A stretch of 51,905 nt of DNA from JAAEUB01 sp964550345 (GTDB taxonomy: Bacteria > Pseudomonadota > Alphaproteobacteria > Rhodobacterales > Rhodobacteraceae): positions 1 through 51,905 of the forward strand of contig CAZJYZ010000019.1 in the NCBI GenBank assembly GCA_964550345.1, written 5' to 3'. The translations under genes were made by a program, and so were the position numbers. Positions 1 to 8,136 of the stretch are shown one piece after another (within the stretch, counting starts at the first letter, position 1; every line of letters begins with the position of its first letter). The notes below the pieces were generated by a model, which did not search any database, was not told the DNA's origin, and saw only the letters and a list, made by a program, of their open reading frames with translations.

Positions 1-49
1 AGGCCTGCCGCCAGCGTTCGTTCTGAGCCAGGATCAAACTCTCAAGTTG
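1..49 (-). rRNA. rrs: 16S ribosomal RNA, 5' end (partial)
   Basis: Read on the minus strand, positions 42 down to 1 contain AGAGTTTGATCCTGGCTCAG followed by the conserved AACGAACGCTGGCGGCAGGC, the standard 5' start of bacterial 16S rRNA. Aligning with the E. coli mature end places the 5' terminus near position 49. The gene continues beyond the left edge of the window, so only about 3 percent of it is present. The rRNA operon is transcribed leftward from the region at 50-500. Confidence 0.97.
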
Positions 50-280
50 AAAAGCAATTGCTTGCTTATCCTTGACGTTCGAACCTTGCACATATGTTTT
101 GCTGTTCAAGCAAAACTTTTCTGTTTTTCGTGCTTCAGGTTTTCATAAGAAAACAAGAAACCGTCCAAACAGTGAAGCTGACACTACATCATCGACCGAA
201 GTCTAGTAGCGCGACATATGTGCAGTGTTGTTCATCGAATGAACCAAACCGCCCACATATCTCTTCAGATACTATCAATT

Positions 281-292
281 TCAAAGAGCACG
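281..292 (-). promoter_or_regulatory. boxA-like antitermination element of the rrn leader
   Basis: The minus strand reads CGTGCTCTTTGA, close to the bacterial rrn boxA consensus TGCTCTTTAACA, and lies between the candidate promoter and the 16S 5' end, as expected for NusB/NusE-dependent antitermination of rRNA transcripts. Function is inferred from sequence and position. Confidence 0.6.
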
Positions 293-450
293 AAGACAAC
301 ATAAACTGAGATGCGCCCTAACTTTTGGCGCGCCCCGCCTGCATTATCTTCTGTTTTTAGTCTGCGTCTCGTAGCTTTCCTTCGCCGTGTTGGCTCCGTC
401 TGGCCCGTCGTCCGCCCCGTTGGTGCATCTCTGCGCCGCCGGTGAGAGGG

Positions 451-479
451 GGTTTAGGCTTATGGGCTGAGACCCGCAA
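451..479 (-). promoter_or_regulatory. candidate rRNA operon promoter
   Basis: On the minus strand TTGCGG (474-479) and TAAACC (451-456) are separated by exactly 17 bases and preceded by an A-rich tract that could act as an UP element. Position, about 400 bases upstream of 16S and upstream of boxA, fits an rrn P1-type promoter. The -10 box is a weak match, so the assignment is tentative. Confidence 0.4.
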
Positions 480-829
480 GTACTTTTTTGCAGAAAATTG
501 CATTTTTTTTCAGATCACCTGTTTTTCTCAGGAAAACGGATGTTTGGCGCAATTTTTGGCTCATTCCAGCCCCTGTCAGAGCAACAAGATTAGTTCACTT
601 TTGATGAATCACTGCCAAATAGACGGGTTGTCCACAGACTCACCCCCCTCTCGTCTATGCAAATGCAGCATGACGGGCACAATATGTACGATTCTTCGGC
701 GAGGCAGCGCGATTCACCCTCCGATTCAACCCGAGTCGGGCAGACTCACCTCTAAAAATGAGCAAAGTTGGTGAAACTAACGAAAACGACACGCGATTCT
801 TTTGCGCGCGCTAATAACGGGACGAATCC

Positions 830-1633
830 ATGGCTGAGAACGAAAATCCAAGAACCGCCACGGCCAATGGCGAATACTGGGGTGCGCGGGCACGTGATTG
901 GGCGAACTTTCAGGAGGGAACGCTCAGACCCGTATTTCAGGCTGCGCTGGATCACAGCGGCGTTGGTCCCACGACTCGTTTATTGGATATCGGCTGCGGC
1001 GCGGGTATGGCTGCAGCAATGGCTGCAGATATGGGCGCGCTGGTTACAGGGCTGGATGCTTCAGGTGCCATGCTTGAGATTGCAAAGGAGCGCAGCCCGA
1101 ATGGTGACTTCAGACAAGGGGATATGGAGGCGTTGCCTTTCGAAGATCACCGGTTCGACGTCACCATCGCGATCAACGCCCTGCAATATGCCGGCAACCC
1201 GCATATCGCACTAACTGAGGCATGCCGGGTCACACGTCCCGGCGGTAAGATGGTTATCGTGACCTGGGGGAGCGCGGAAGGCATGGAGGCAACTCGGTTA
1301 AACGCATCCTTGCAGCCTCTGCTTCCACCACCGCCTGCAGATGCGCCCGCGCCTTTCGCACTGTCTGATGAAAGCGAGCTGAAAGCCTTCGCCCGAAATG
1401 CAGGACTGGAGCCATTGGAGATTTTCAACGTTGACGCCCCATGGACCTATCCTGATGAGGCGACAGCAATCCGCGCCGTAACTTCGCCGGGTGTCGTCGT
1501 GCGCGCCATGGGTATACTGGGCGAAGAACTCGTCACTGAAACTTACCGCAAAACCATTGCCCAGTTCAGGCAACAAGACGGCAGCTATTCTATCGGAGCC
1601 AGTTTTCGCGGCCTACTTGCGCGGCGCGACTGA
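830..1633 (+). CDS. class I SAM-dependent methyltransferase
   Basis: A 267-residue soluble protein with the Rossmann methyltransferase core. Motif I is LLDIGCGAGMAAA near residue 50, followed by the acidic GLDAS segment and the DMEALPF/DVTIAINALQY region typical of Methyltransf_11/UbiE-like enzymes that use S-adenosylmethionine. The substrate cannot be told: UbiE-like folds act on quinones, sterols and small molecules alike. The ATG at 830 is preceded only by a weak GGGACG ribosome site. It stands alone on the plus strand, and its 3' end is 6 bases from the convergent sulfurtransferase gene. No signal peptide or membrane segment is visible. The family is secure; the role is open. Confidence 0.8.
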   Translation: MAENENPRTATANGEYWGARARDWANFQEGTLRPVFQAALDHSGVGPTTRLLDIGCGAGMAAAMAADMGALVTGLDASGAMLEIAKERSPNGDFRQGDMEALPFEDHRFDVTIAINALQYAGNPHIALTEACRVTRPGGKMVIVTWGSAEGMEATRLNASLQPLLPPPPADAPAPFALSDESELKAFARNAGLEPLEIFNVDAPWTYPDEATAIRAVTSPGVVVRAMGILGEELVTETYRKTIAQFRQQDGSYSIGASFRGLLARRD

Positions 1634-1639
1634 AACCAA

Positions 1640-2488
1640 TCAGGGCCGGTGCACCATCGGGGCATCTTTGTCGGCGATCCATTCCTGCAGGCCGGGCATA
1701 TAGATAGTGATGTCTTCGTATCCCAGTCGCACCATCACATGCGCCACCGCTGCCGCAGCGATCCCGCTTCCGCAATAGAGCATCACTTTCTCATCCTTTG
1801 GCCATGGAAACTGCCCTTCCAGTTCTTCAAGCGGATAAAAACTGTCATCGATTGGGCTGACAAGGGACTTGCCGGGAATGTTGACAGCGCCGGGGATGTG
1901 CCCGGATAGACCAAGGACATTCTCGCGCCCCTCAAACTGTTCCACACTCAGAGCGTCGATCAAGGGGGTGCCGTTTTTCATGGCGGCTTTGACGTCGGTA
2001 ATGTTGCAGAACATGTCAGGGCGTGGTTTTGCGGTCAGCTTTCCGGGCGGATAAGTAACCGGTTTGTCCGATACCGCACCGCCTGCATCGTCCCATGATA
2101 CCCAGCCGCCATCCAATACGAACGCCTTGTCAAACCCGATCCAGCGCAACATCCACCAGACCCGCGTTGCCCATTGTAAGGCAGCGTCGTCATACAAAAT
2201 CACACGGGCACCTTCATACACGCCCAGCCGCGCCATAGCGTCGGCAAAGTCCTGAGGGTCCGGTATCGTATTGCGAAATCGGCTCTTCTCTCCGGTAAAG
2301 CCTTCCTGCGTGAAATCGGCGTGGCGGCTACCGACGATATGTTCCTCTACCCAATGTCCGTGGGCAGAGGTTGTCAGGTACATTGCATCAGATTCAGACC
2401 AATCGGAAAAATTAGTGCAATCAATAATTACAAGATCCGGATCATTCAGATGTTCCTGTAGCCATTCCTGCGAAATAAGATGTTCCAT
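1640..2488 (-). CDS. sseA: 3-mercaptopyruvate sulfurtransferase (two-domain rhodanese)
   Basis: A 282-residue protein with two tandem rhodanese folds. The inactive N-terminal domain covers about 1-140 and the catalytic C-terminal domain about 155-280, with active-site Cys239 in CGSGIAA; SseA enzymes have CGSGVTA, whereas thiosulfate-specific rhodaneses carry CRKG-type loops. It should move sulfur from 3-mercaptopyruvate to thiol acceptors in the cytoplasm. The ATG at 2488 is chosen because GAAGGG lies just upstream; an in-frame ATG at 2512 would add eight residues without a better site. It is convergent with the methyltransferase and follows msrQ on the same strand after about 70 bases. The substrate call is inferred from the loop. 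Confidence 0.85.
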   Translation of the reverse strand: MEHLISQEWLQEHLNDPDLVIIDCTNFSDWSESDAMYLTTSAHGHWVEEHIVGSRHADFTQEGFTGEKSRFRNTIPDPQDFADAMARLGVYEGARVILYDDAALQWATRVWWMLRWIGFDKAFVLDGGWVSWDDAGGAVSDKPVTYPPGKLTAKPRPDMFCNITDVKAAMKNGTPLIDALSVEQFEGRENVLGLSGHIPGAVNIPGKSLVSPIDDSFYPLEELEGQFPWPKDEKVMLYCGSGIAAAAVAHVMVRLGYEDITIYMPGLQEWIADKDAPMVHRP

Positions 2489-2560
2489 TTTCTGCCCTTC
2501 CAATGCCCGCACAAATACAGGCGCGAAACCTAGAGCGAATTGTCAGTTGCAGCAAGCGGA

Positions 2561-3169
2561 TCAGACACGCCGCAGGACCATGCGGGGGGACAAACGCAAT
2601 AACAGCAATATTATGATAACGGCCAGATAGGCCAGCGCCTCGGGCTGCCAGACTTTGCCGATCATTGTGTAATGCACACCGCCCAGCAACACGGCACCGT
2701 AGACCAGCCTGTGTAGGCGTCGCCACCCGGCGGCACCCAGCTTGCGGATCGACTGATTGTTTGAGGTAATCGCCAAGGGCAAAAGAAGGGTAAAGCCCGC
2801 CATACCAACCGTAATATACGGACGTTTCAGGATGTCAGTCCAAATCTGGCCTAGGATTTGCACGTCCAGTACCAGCCACACCAACAAGTGCAGGAATATA
2901 TAGAAAAACCCAACCAGGCCGATAGCCCGGCGGAATTTGTGCAGGTTCACCCCGGTCAACTTACGCATCGGTGTTATCGCCAACCCAAAAATCAGCACCT
3001 GCAATCCGAGTTTGCCGACCTCATGTTCCAGAGCTTTGACCGGATCAACCCCCAGCCCACCAGTCAGCGCCTGCCAGAACAGCCAGACAGGTGGCAGCAA
3101 GCCAACCACATAAACCAACCATGCGGGCACATGGCGAAGGTAGGTGTTAATTTTGTTTGAGGCACTCAT
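2561..3169 (-). CDS. msrQ: MsrQ, haem-binding membrane subunit of the MsrPQ methionine sulfoxide reductase
   Basis: A 202-residue integral membrane protein with about six hydrophobic segments of the ferric reductase-like domain. Conserved His residues lie in transmembrane helices (for example FLHLLVW and RLHRLVYGAVLLGGVHY) and would bind haem. MsrQ carries electrons from the quinone pool/flavin side to periplasmic MsrP, which repairs oxidised methionine in envelope proteins. The start at 3169 is chosen because it overlaps the stop of the upstream small gene as ATGA, showing translational coupling; an upstream in-frame start would lie inside that gene. It is third in the order msrP, Cys-rich protein, msrQ. 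Confidence 0.92.
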   Translation of the reverse strand: MSASNKINTYLRHVPAWLVYVVGLLPPVWLFWQALTGGLGVDPVKALEHEVGKLGLQVLIFGLAITPMRKLTGVNLHKFRRAIGLVGFFYIFLHLLVWLVLDVQILGQIWTDILKRPYITVGMAGFTLLLPLAITSNNQSIRKLGAAGWRRLHRLVYGAVLLGGVHYTMIGKVWQPEALAYLAVIIILLLLRLSPRMVLRRV

Positions 3170-3372
3170 GCGCAACAATCTTTGCCTTCCTGAATGGGTG
3201 GGCACGGCACATCCCCGTAGGAACAATAAACGCAGCAATCGCCAGGCTTCGGCCTCAGCACCACACCGCAGCCTTTACAATCGTAAAAGAACTGGCAGGC
3301 ATCTGTTGGCATTTCCTCGGCAACTGAATGGCCACATTCAGGGCAGGTTATGTTCGAGGTCAGGTTGACCAT
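3166..3372 (-). CDS. GDCCVxC-type small cysteine-rich protein
   Basis: A 68-residue protein with eleven cysteines (10, 13, 26, 32, 35, 46, 47, 50, 57, 66, 67). The first part has two CxxC knuckles (CPEC, CKGC) resembling a zinc ribbon. The second part is the signature GDCCVYCSYGDVPCPPI, which defines the GDCCVxC (seleno)protein family as I recall it; here all positions are Cys codons and no in-frame TGA needs selenocysteine. There is no signal peptide, so it is probably cytoplasmic. Three bases separate it from msrP, and its stop overlaps the msrQ start, so the three genes form one tight operon. Its biochemical role is not established; metal or thiol chemistry linked to oxidative repair is inferred from composition and position. 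Confidence 0.85.
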   Translation of the reverse strand: MVNLTSNITCPECGHSVAEEMPTDACQFFYDCKGCGVVLRPKPGDCCVYCSYGDVPCPPIQEGKDCCA

Positions 3373-3375
3373 TTT

Positions 3376-4290
3376 TTAGTAATCCTTCGACAGGTCCATC
3401 CCGTCATAGAGATGCGCCACATGTTCACCATATCCATTGAACATCAGCGTGTCTTTGCGGCGGGCGAAAATCCCTCCACCAATAGGACGTTCGGTGGCCT
3501 GAGACCAGCGCGGGTGGCTGACATTGGGGTTCACATTGGCCATGAAGCCATATTCTCCGGGCTGGAGCGAATTCCAAGTGGTTGGTGGCTGCTCATCCGT
3601 CAGGGTGATGCTGACAATGGATTTCAGAGATTTGAAACCGTATTTCCAAGGAACCACCAGCCGGATCGGTGCGCCGTTTTGCTTGGGCATTTCCTCTCCA
3701 TATATACCAGTGGCCAGCATCGTCAGCGGATGCATCGCCTCGTCAATGCGCAGACCTTCGCGAGATGGCCAGTTAAAGCGGCCCTTTTGCTGTTCGATCA
3801 TTTCCTCTGGCCGTACCAGAGTTTCAAAGGCCACGAATTTGGCGCCGGGTTGAACCCCGACCTGATCAAGTAACTGATTGAGCTCAAAACCAACCCATGG
3901 CACCACCATTGACCATGCCTCAACGCAGCGCATGCGGTAAATACGTTCTTCAATCGCCTTACCTTTGAGGATATCCGCCAGATCATAGGTGCCGGGTCGT
4001 TCGACCATGCCGCTGATTTCGATGGCCCACGGGTCCACTGTCAGTCGGTGGGCATTTTTAGGCGCATCATCTTTGCCAAACCCGAACTCGTAGAAATTCG
4101 TATAGCTGGAAATTTCTTCCAGAGTGTTTGGTGTTTCATCGGTGTCGTATTTTCCCAGCGCAAAAGCCGTACTGGGCAGCGCTACACCTGCCAAAGCAGC
4201 CCCAGCCCCCGCCGCCATAACTTCGCGCCTGTTCAGGTAATCGGCTTTCTGGGTGATTTCGGAATATTTATGGTCATTTTTGAAGGGCAT
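3376..4290 (-). CDS. msrP: MsrP, periplasmic molybdopterin methionine sulfoxide reductase
   Basis: A 304-residue precursor of the sulfite-oxidase fold. A Tat signal starts with NRREVMAAGAGAALAG near residues 20-34 and probably ends after AFA. The mature part carries the molybdenum ligand Cys122 in YRMRCVEAWSM and conserved stretches such as VPWKYGFKS. The enzyme reduces methionine sulfoxide in envelope proteins, taking electrons from MsrQ. The ATG at 4290 is selected for its AAGGAG site seven bases upstream; an in-frame ATG at 4314 gives a poor N-terminus. It is the first gene of the msrP operon, and upstream lies the rnr promoter region with the 8-bp repeat array. Confidence 0.95.
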   Translation of the reverse strand: MPFKNDHKYSEITQKADYLNRREVMAAGAGAALAGVALPSTAFALGKYDTDETPNTLEEISSYTNFYEFGFGKDDAPKNAHRLTVDPWAIEISGMVERPGTYDLADILKGKAIEERIYRMRCVEAWSMVVPWVGFELNQLLDQVGVQPGAKFVAFETLVRPEEMIEQQKGRFNWPSREGLRIDEAMHPLTMLATGIYGEEMPKQNGAPIRLVVPWKYGFKSLKSIVSITLTDEQPPTTWNSLQPGEYGFMANVNPNVSHPRWSQATERPIGGGIFARRKDTLMFNGYGEHVAHLYDGMDLSKDY

Positions 4291-4450
4291 CGCGCAATCT
4301 CCTTGTCCGCACATGTTGACCTATGGCGCAGCACTAATAAAGACAAAGCAATTTGGATCACGAAGTTGTTGGCAGTTTGAAATGATTGAGCTTGGCCACC
4401 TCGGGCAGCATTAACCTGTGAAGCGAGCCAATTGCCCGTCGGGTTCCCGA

Positions 4451-4506
4451 AATACTGGAATACTGGAATACTGGAATACTGGAATACTGGAATACTGGAA
4501 TACTGG
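4451..4506. repeat. seven perfect tandem copies of AATACTGG
   Basis: The 56 bases contain exactly seven uninterrupted copies of the 8-mer AATACTGG, followed by a T-run. The array lies between divergent msrP and rnr, 91 bases before the chosen RNase R start. It can be read in frame with rnr from an upstream ATG at 4432, but a unit of 8 is not divisible by 3, so gain or loss of one copy would break that frame. Slippage and length variation are expected for such a repeat; any effect on expression is inference. Confidence 0.97.
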
Positions 4507-4596
4507 TTTTTTCTCAGACCTTTGGCAAGGCGCATATACTCAAGGTTCTTCTCGGCCTCTATTGAGTTATATACAGGTTCAGATAGGGTGCCCTAC

Positions 4597-6852
4597 ATGA
4601 AAAAATTCCCCAGCAAAAACGAGATTATCGGATGGATTTCCGACAATCCCACAAAAACCTCCAAACGCGATATTGCCCGTGCATTTGGCGTCAAGGGTGC
4701 GGCGCGCATCGACCTTAAACGTCTGCTGCGCGAACTTGAAGATGAGGGACACCTTGCCAAGCGCAACAAGACTTATCGGGACCCTGACAAGCTGCCACCT
4801 GTTTCAGTGTTGGAGGTCACGGCCCCTGACCCCGACGGTGACCTGTTTGCCAAACCGATGGAGTGGCAGGGCGAAGGGCCAGAGCCGCGCATTCTTTATC
4901 TGCCAAAGTCCAGTGACCCGGCATTGAAACAAGGCGACCGCATCCTTGCCCGTCTGACTGAAATCGACGGTGAAGCGCATCAATACGAAGCCCGGCTAAT
5001 CCGCCGCATCGGCACCAACCCGATCCGCATCCTTGGGGTTTATCGCAAAGGGTCAGAAGGTGGACGCATAACGCCGATCGACAAAGGCCAGGATAAGGAA
5101 TGGCAAGTACCTGCCGGGGCGGATGACGGTGCCAAAGACGGCGAGTTGGTCGAAGCGCAGCAAAGTGGGCCGCGTTCTCGGATGGGCCTGCCGAAAGCGC
5201 GCATTGTTGCGCGTTTGGGCGACCCAAGCGCACCGCGTGCCGTGTCCCTGATCGCCATTCACCAGCACAATATTCCCGACGCTTTCCCCGACGAGGTTAT
5301 CCGCGAGGCTGACGCCGCCCATCCTGCTGGCTTAGGCAAGCGTGAGAATTTGCGCGACCTGCCCTTAATCACCATTGACCCCTATGACGCACGCGACCAT
5401 GACGACGCCATATTTGCCCATGCGGATGATGACCCAATGAATCCCGGCGGCCATATTGTCTGGGTCGCTATTGCGGATGTCGCCCATTATGTCACGCCGG
5501 GCTCGGCGCTGGATCACGAGGCGCGCAACCGTGGCAATTCCACCTATTTCCCAGACCGGGTCGTGCCTATGCTTCCGGACCGCCTATCAGGCGACCTCTG
5601 CTCGTTACACCAAGGGGTTGAGCGGGCGTGTATGGCGGTGCGCATGGTTCTTAATGCACGCGGCAAAAAACTTTCACACCGATTCACCCGTGGGCTGATG
5701 AAATCCCATGCCACGCTGAATTACCTTGAAGTGCAGCAGGCTGTTGACGGAAACCCCAACGAAAAATGTACGCCGTTTCTGGAACCCATCCTGACCCCGC
5801 TTTACGCCGCCTACGAGGCCACCAAACATGCCCGCGGCGAACGGCAGCCACTTGATCTCGACCTGCCAGAGCGCAAGATTATCCTGTCGGACGAAGGCAA
5901 AGTGCAGTCGGTCAATTTTGCCGAGCGTTTCGATGCGCACAGACTGGTTGAGGAATTCATGATCCTCGCCAATGTGGCCGCCGCCGAGGAGCTGAACAGG
6001 TTGAAACAACCGCTGTTGTTCAGGGTGCATGAGGAACCCAGCCCGGAAAAACTCGATGCGCTGCGCGAGGTGGCGCAAGCCTCGGGGTTCACCTTGGCAA
6101 AGGGGCAAGTTCTGCAGACCCGTCATCTGAACGCGCTTCTGGCGCAAGCCGAAAATTCCGAGTTTGATGAGTTGGTGAACATCTCGACCCTGCGCTCTAT
6201 GCAGCAGGCCTATTACAACCCCGAGAACTTTGGCCATTTCGGGTTGGCATTAAAGAACTATGCCCACTTCACTTCACCAATCCGCCGGTATTCCGACCTG
6301 ATCGTGCACCGTGCCCTGATCGCCGGCCATGGCTGGGGGAAAGATGGTTTGTCACCGCAGGACATCGATCAGCTTGAGGCCACCTCTCAGCATATTTCCG
6401 ATACCGAACGCCGTTCCATGATGGCGGAGCGCGACACCTCTGACCGATATCTCGCCGCCTATCTGTCCGAACGTGTCGGCAATGAATTTACCGGGCGGAT
6501 CGCCGGGATCGCCAAATTCGGTGCGTTTGTAAAACTGGATGAAACCGGAGCGGACGGGTTGGTGCCAATCTCATCCATCGGCGCCGAGTATTTTCACTTT
6601 GACCGCGATGCGCAGACGATCAGGGGCGAAAAAACCGGCCTTACCCTGTCCCTGGGTCTGCCAGTTACGGTGCGCCTTTCTGAGGCAACGCCGGTGACGG
6701 GTGGGCTGACGCTGGAATTGCTTAGTATAGACGGCAAATCCCTGCCTCGATCCAGCCGAAATACGTCCTCGCGCTCGGGCGGCCGCAAGGCTGCGCGTTC
6801 GCGGCACAACGCTGCAAAAATCAAAAAGAAAGTACGCCGAAGCCGCCGCTAG
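4597..6852 (+). CDS. rnr: ribonuclease R
   Basis: A 751-residue 3'-to-5' exoribonuclease of the RNase II/RNB family. In order: an N-terminal winged-helix segment (about 1-75), cold-shock-like RNA-binding domains, and the RNB catalytic domain with the metal-binding cluster ITIDPYDARDHDDAIF. A C-terminal S1 domain begins GNEFTGRIAGIAKFGAFVKL, and the tail is strongly basic (RSGGRKAARSR to KKKVRRSRR). It degrades structured RNA, including rRNA and tmRNA-tagged messages. The start MKKFPSKNEIIGWI is chosen because the family begins there; the frame stays open upstream to 4432, but that extension is made of the tandem repeat. A modest AGGGTG site precedes it. It is a single gene on the plus strand, followed by a transglycosylase gene. 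Confidence 0.95.
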   Translation: MKKFPSKNEIIGWISDNPTKTSKRDIARAFGVKGAARIDLKRLLRELEDEGHLAKRNKTYRDPDKLPPVSVLEVTAPDPDGDLFAKPMEWQGEGPEPRILYLPKSSDPALKQGDRILARLTEIDGEAHQYEARLIRRIGTNPIRILGVYRKGSEGGRITPIDKGQDKEWQVPAGADDGAKDGELVEAQQSGPRSRMGLPKARIVARLGDPSAPRAVSLIAIHQHNIPDAFPDEVIREADAAHPAGLGKRENLRDLPLITIDPYDARDHDDAIFAHADDDPMNPGGHIVWVAIADVAHYVTPGSALDHEARNRGNSTYFPDRVVPMLPDRLSGDLCSLHQGVERACMAVRMVLNARGKKLSHRFTRGLMKSHATLNYLEVQQAVDGNPNEKCTPFLEPILTPLYAAYEATKHARGERQPLDLDLPERKIILSDEGKVQSVNFAERFDAHRLVEEFMILANVAAAEELNRLKQPLLFRVHEEPSPEKLDALREVAQASGFTLAKGQVLQTRHLNALLAQAENSEFDELVNISTLRSMQQAYYNPENFGHFGLALKNYAHFTSPIRRYSDLIVHRALIAGHGWGKDGLSPQDIDQLEATSQHISDTERRSMMAERDTSDRYLAAYLSERVGNEFTGRIAGIAKFGAFVKLDETGADGLVPISSIGAEYFHFDRDAQTIRGEKTGLTLSLGLPVTVRLSEATPVTGGLTLELLSIDGKSLPRSSRNTSSRSGGRKAARSRHNAAKIKKKVRRSRR

Positions 6853-6938
6853 TGCTGCCGATCACGGTTTCGTTACCATATCACGTAAAAAATGACTTAT
6901 GGTGAGAGTTGGGATGCGCCTTTTGAGTTCAATTATTT

Positions 6939-8078
6939 ATGGTAAAACAAAATTCGAGTGACGATTTCCAGAAGTTTTTAGCCGGGCTGAGGGCCCGCAT
7001 TGTCAGACACGGCATCTCGCCGAAGATATTTGACAATGCGACCCAGAAGTTAGCATTCCTGCCTGACGTTCTGGAAAAGGAAACAAATCAGGGCGAGTTC
7101 ACCCTGTCCCTGAAAACTTACATGGATCGGGTTCTATCCCCGAAACGAATTCGCAAAGGCCGCACTGCCTACAAAGACCGGCGTGCTTTGTTTAACCAGA
7201 TCGAAACCGAATTCGGCGTGGAAGCGCAAATTGTTGCCGCGGTATGGGGGGCCGAAACGGACTTTGGCCGCGAGCGCGGAAATACCCCGGTTCTTGCTGC
7301 CCTGATGACTCTCACCTGGAAGGGCAGACGTACAGCTTTGTTCGAACAAGAGGCGATTGCAGCCCTGAATATCGTTCAGCAAAAACGGGTGATGCCCGAT
7401 GACCTAACCGGATCGTGGGCAGGTGCCATGGGCCATTGCCAGTTCATGCCTTCGTCTTACTTAAAGTATGCCGTTGACTTGGACGGAGACGGGCACAGCG
7501 ATATCTGGGGGAAATCCCCGGATGACAGCCTTGCTTCCATCGCCAACTATCTGGCTCGACACGGCTGGCAGAGCGGCGCACCCTGGGGGGTTGAAGTTAC
7601 CCTGCCGGATGGGTTTGACCTTGCGCAGTCCGGTCTGGACCAAGCCCTTCCTCTTTCTGAATGGCTGACGCAGGGCATTACTTTGACAGATGGCAGCAAA
7701 CCAGCGGATTACGGCGCGGCCTCCCTTTTGTTACCATGCGGGGTTGAAGGCCCGGCATTTCTGGCATTCGCTAATTTCAAAGTCCTGATGCTCTACAATA
7801 ACTCCGTTTTTTACGCCCTGTCCGTAGCGATGTTGTCGGAACAAATTGCGGTTGAAAAAAAGTCCGGAATTCTGTGGCCCGATCTGCAACCGCTGAACCG
7901 CTTGCAGATGACGCAATTGCAGACTTGTCTGACAGAAAAGGGGTTTGACGCTGGCAAGGCGGATGGCCTGATTGGCCCAGATACCATCGCCGCCATCCGA
8001 TCGTATCAAAGGAAAGCCGGACTTCCCGCTGACGGGTATCCCGGCATGACCTTGTTCAAACAGTTGTGTGGGACATAA
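6939..8078 (+). CDS. lytic murein transglycosylase, MltB/SLT_2 family with C-terminal peptidoglycan-binding domain
   Basis: A 379-residue protein. The SLT_2 catalytic domain covers about 10-305, with catalytic Glu in AAVWGAETDFGRERG and the family stretch GSWAGAMGHCQFMPSSY followed by DLDGDGHSDIW. A peptidoglycan-binding_1 domain with three-helix pattern occupies about 320-379 (LQTCLTEKGFDAGKADGLIGPDTIAAIRSYQR). Such enzymes cleave the MurNAc-GlcNAc bond to form 1,6-anhydro-MurNAc in the periplasm. Unusually, no signal peptide or lipobox is visible from the ATG at 6939 and I found no in-frame upstream start giving one, so the N-terminus or export route is unclear. No clear ribosome site. It is convergent with cbbY. 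Confidence 0.88.
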   Translation: MVKQNSSDDFQKFLAGLRARIVRHGISPKIFDNATQKLAFLPDVLEKETNQGEFTLSLKTYMDRVLSPKRIRKGRTAYKDRRALFNQIETEFGVEAQIVAAVWGAETDFGRERGNTPVLAALMTLTWKGRRTALFEQEAIAALNIVQQKRVMPDDLTGSWAGAMGHCQFMPSSYLKYAVDLDGDGHSDIWGKSPDDSLASIANYLARHGWQSGAPWGVEVTLPDGFDLAQSGLDQALPLSEWLTQGITLTDGSKPADYGAASLLLPCGVEGPAFLAFANFKVLMLYNNSVFYALSVAMLSEQIAVEKKSGILWPDLQPLNRLQMTQLQTCLTEKGFDAGKADGLIGPDTIAAIRSYQRKAGLPADGYPGMTLFKQLCGT

Positions 8079-8136
8079 GAAAAGGTTCTGACGGGTGGTT
8101 TGGGCGCAAAACAATTAACCGTGAAAAGGACAGGCC

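Larger units (their letters stand above)
50..829 (-). other. rRNA operon leader and upstream region (no protein gene)
   Basis: About 780 bases separate the 16S start from the first protein gene. The stretch is AT-richer than its surroundings, has no convincing ribosome-binding site or protein family, and on the minus strand leads into 16S rRNA. It holds a boxA-like antitermination element (281-292) and a candidate sigma-70 promoter (451-479). A DnaA-box-like TTGTCCACA lies at 628-636; a single copy is weak evidence of function. Small open frames across it look like chance. Confidence 0.7.

Noticed and set aside
70..90. GTTCGAACC segment resembling a tRNA T-arm
   Set aside because: No acceptor, D or anticodon arms can be folded around it.
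628..636. TTGTCCACA, a DnaA-box-like sequence that might mark a replication origin
   Set aside because: A single site without AT-rich unwinding region or neighbouring dnaA, dnaN or parAB genes.
94..774. Open frames of 71 and 110 codons in the rRNA leader
   Set aside because: They lie in rRNA leader sequence, have no ribosome-binding site and no family-like text.
3166..3372. Selenocysteine in the GDCCVxC protein
   Set aside because: All motif positions are ordinary Cys codons and no in-frame TGA is present within the motif.
4451..4506. CRISPR-like array
   Set aside because: Repeat unit is 8 bases without spacers, so it is a simple tandem repeat.
4432..4596. 55-codon N-terminal extension of RNase R
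   Set aside because: Made of tandem repeat and divergent sequence; family alignment begins at 4597.
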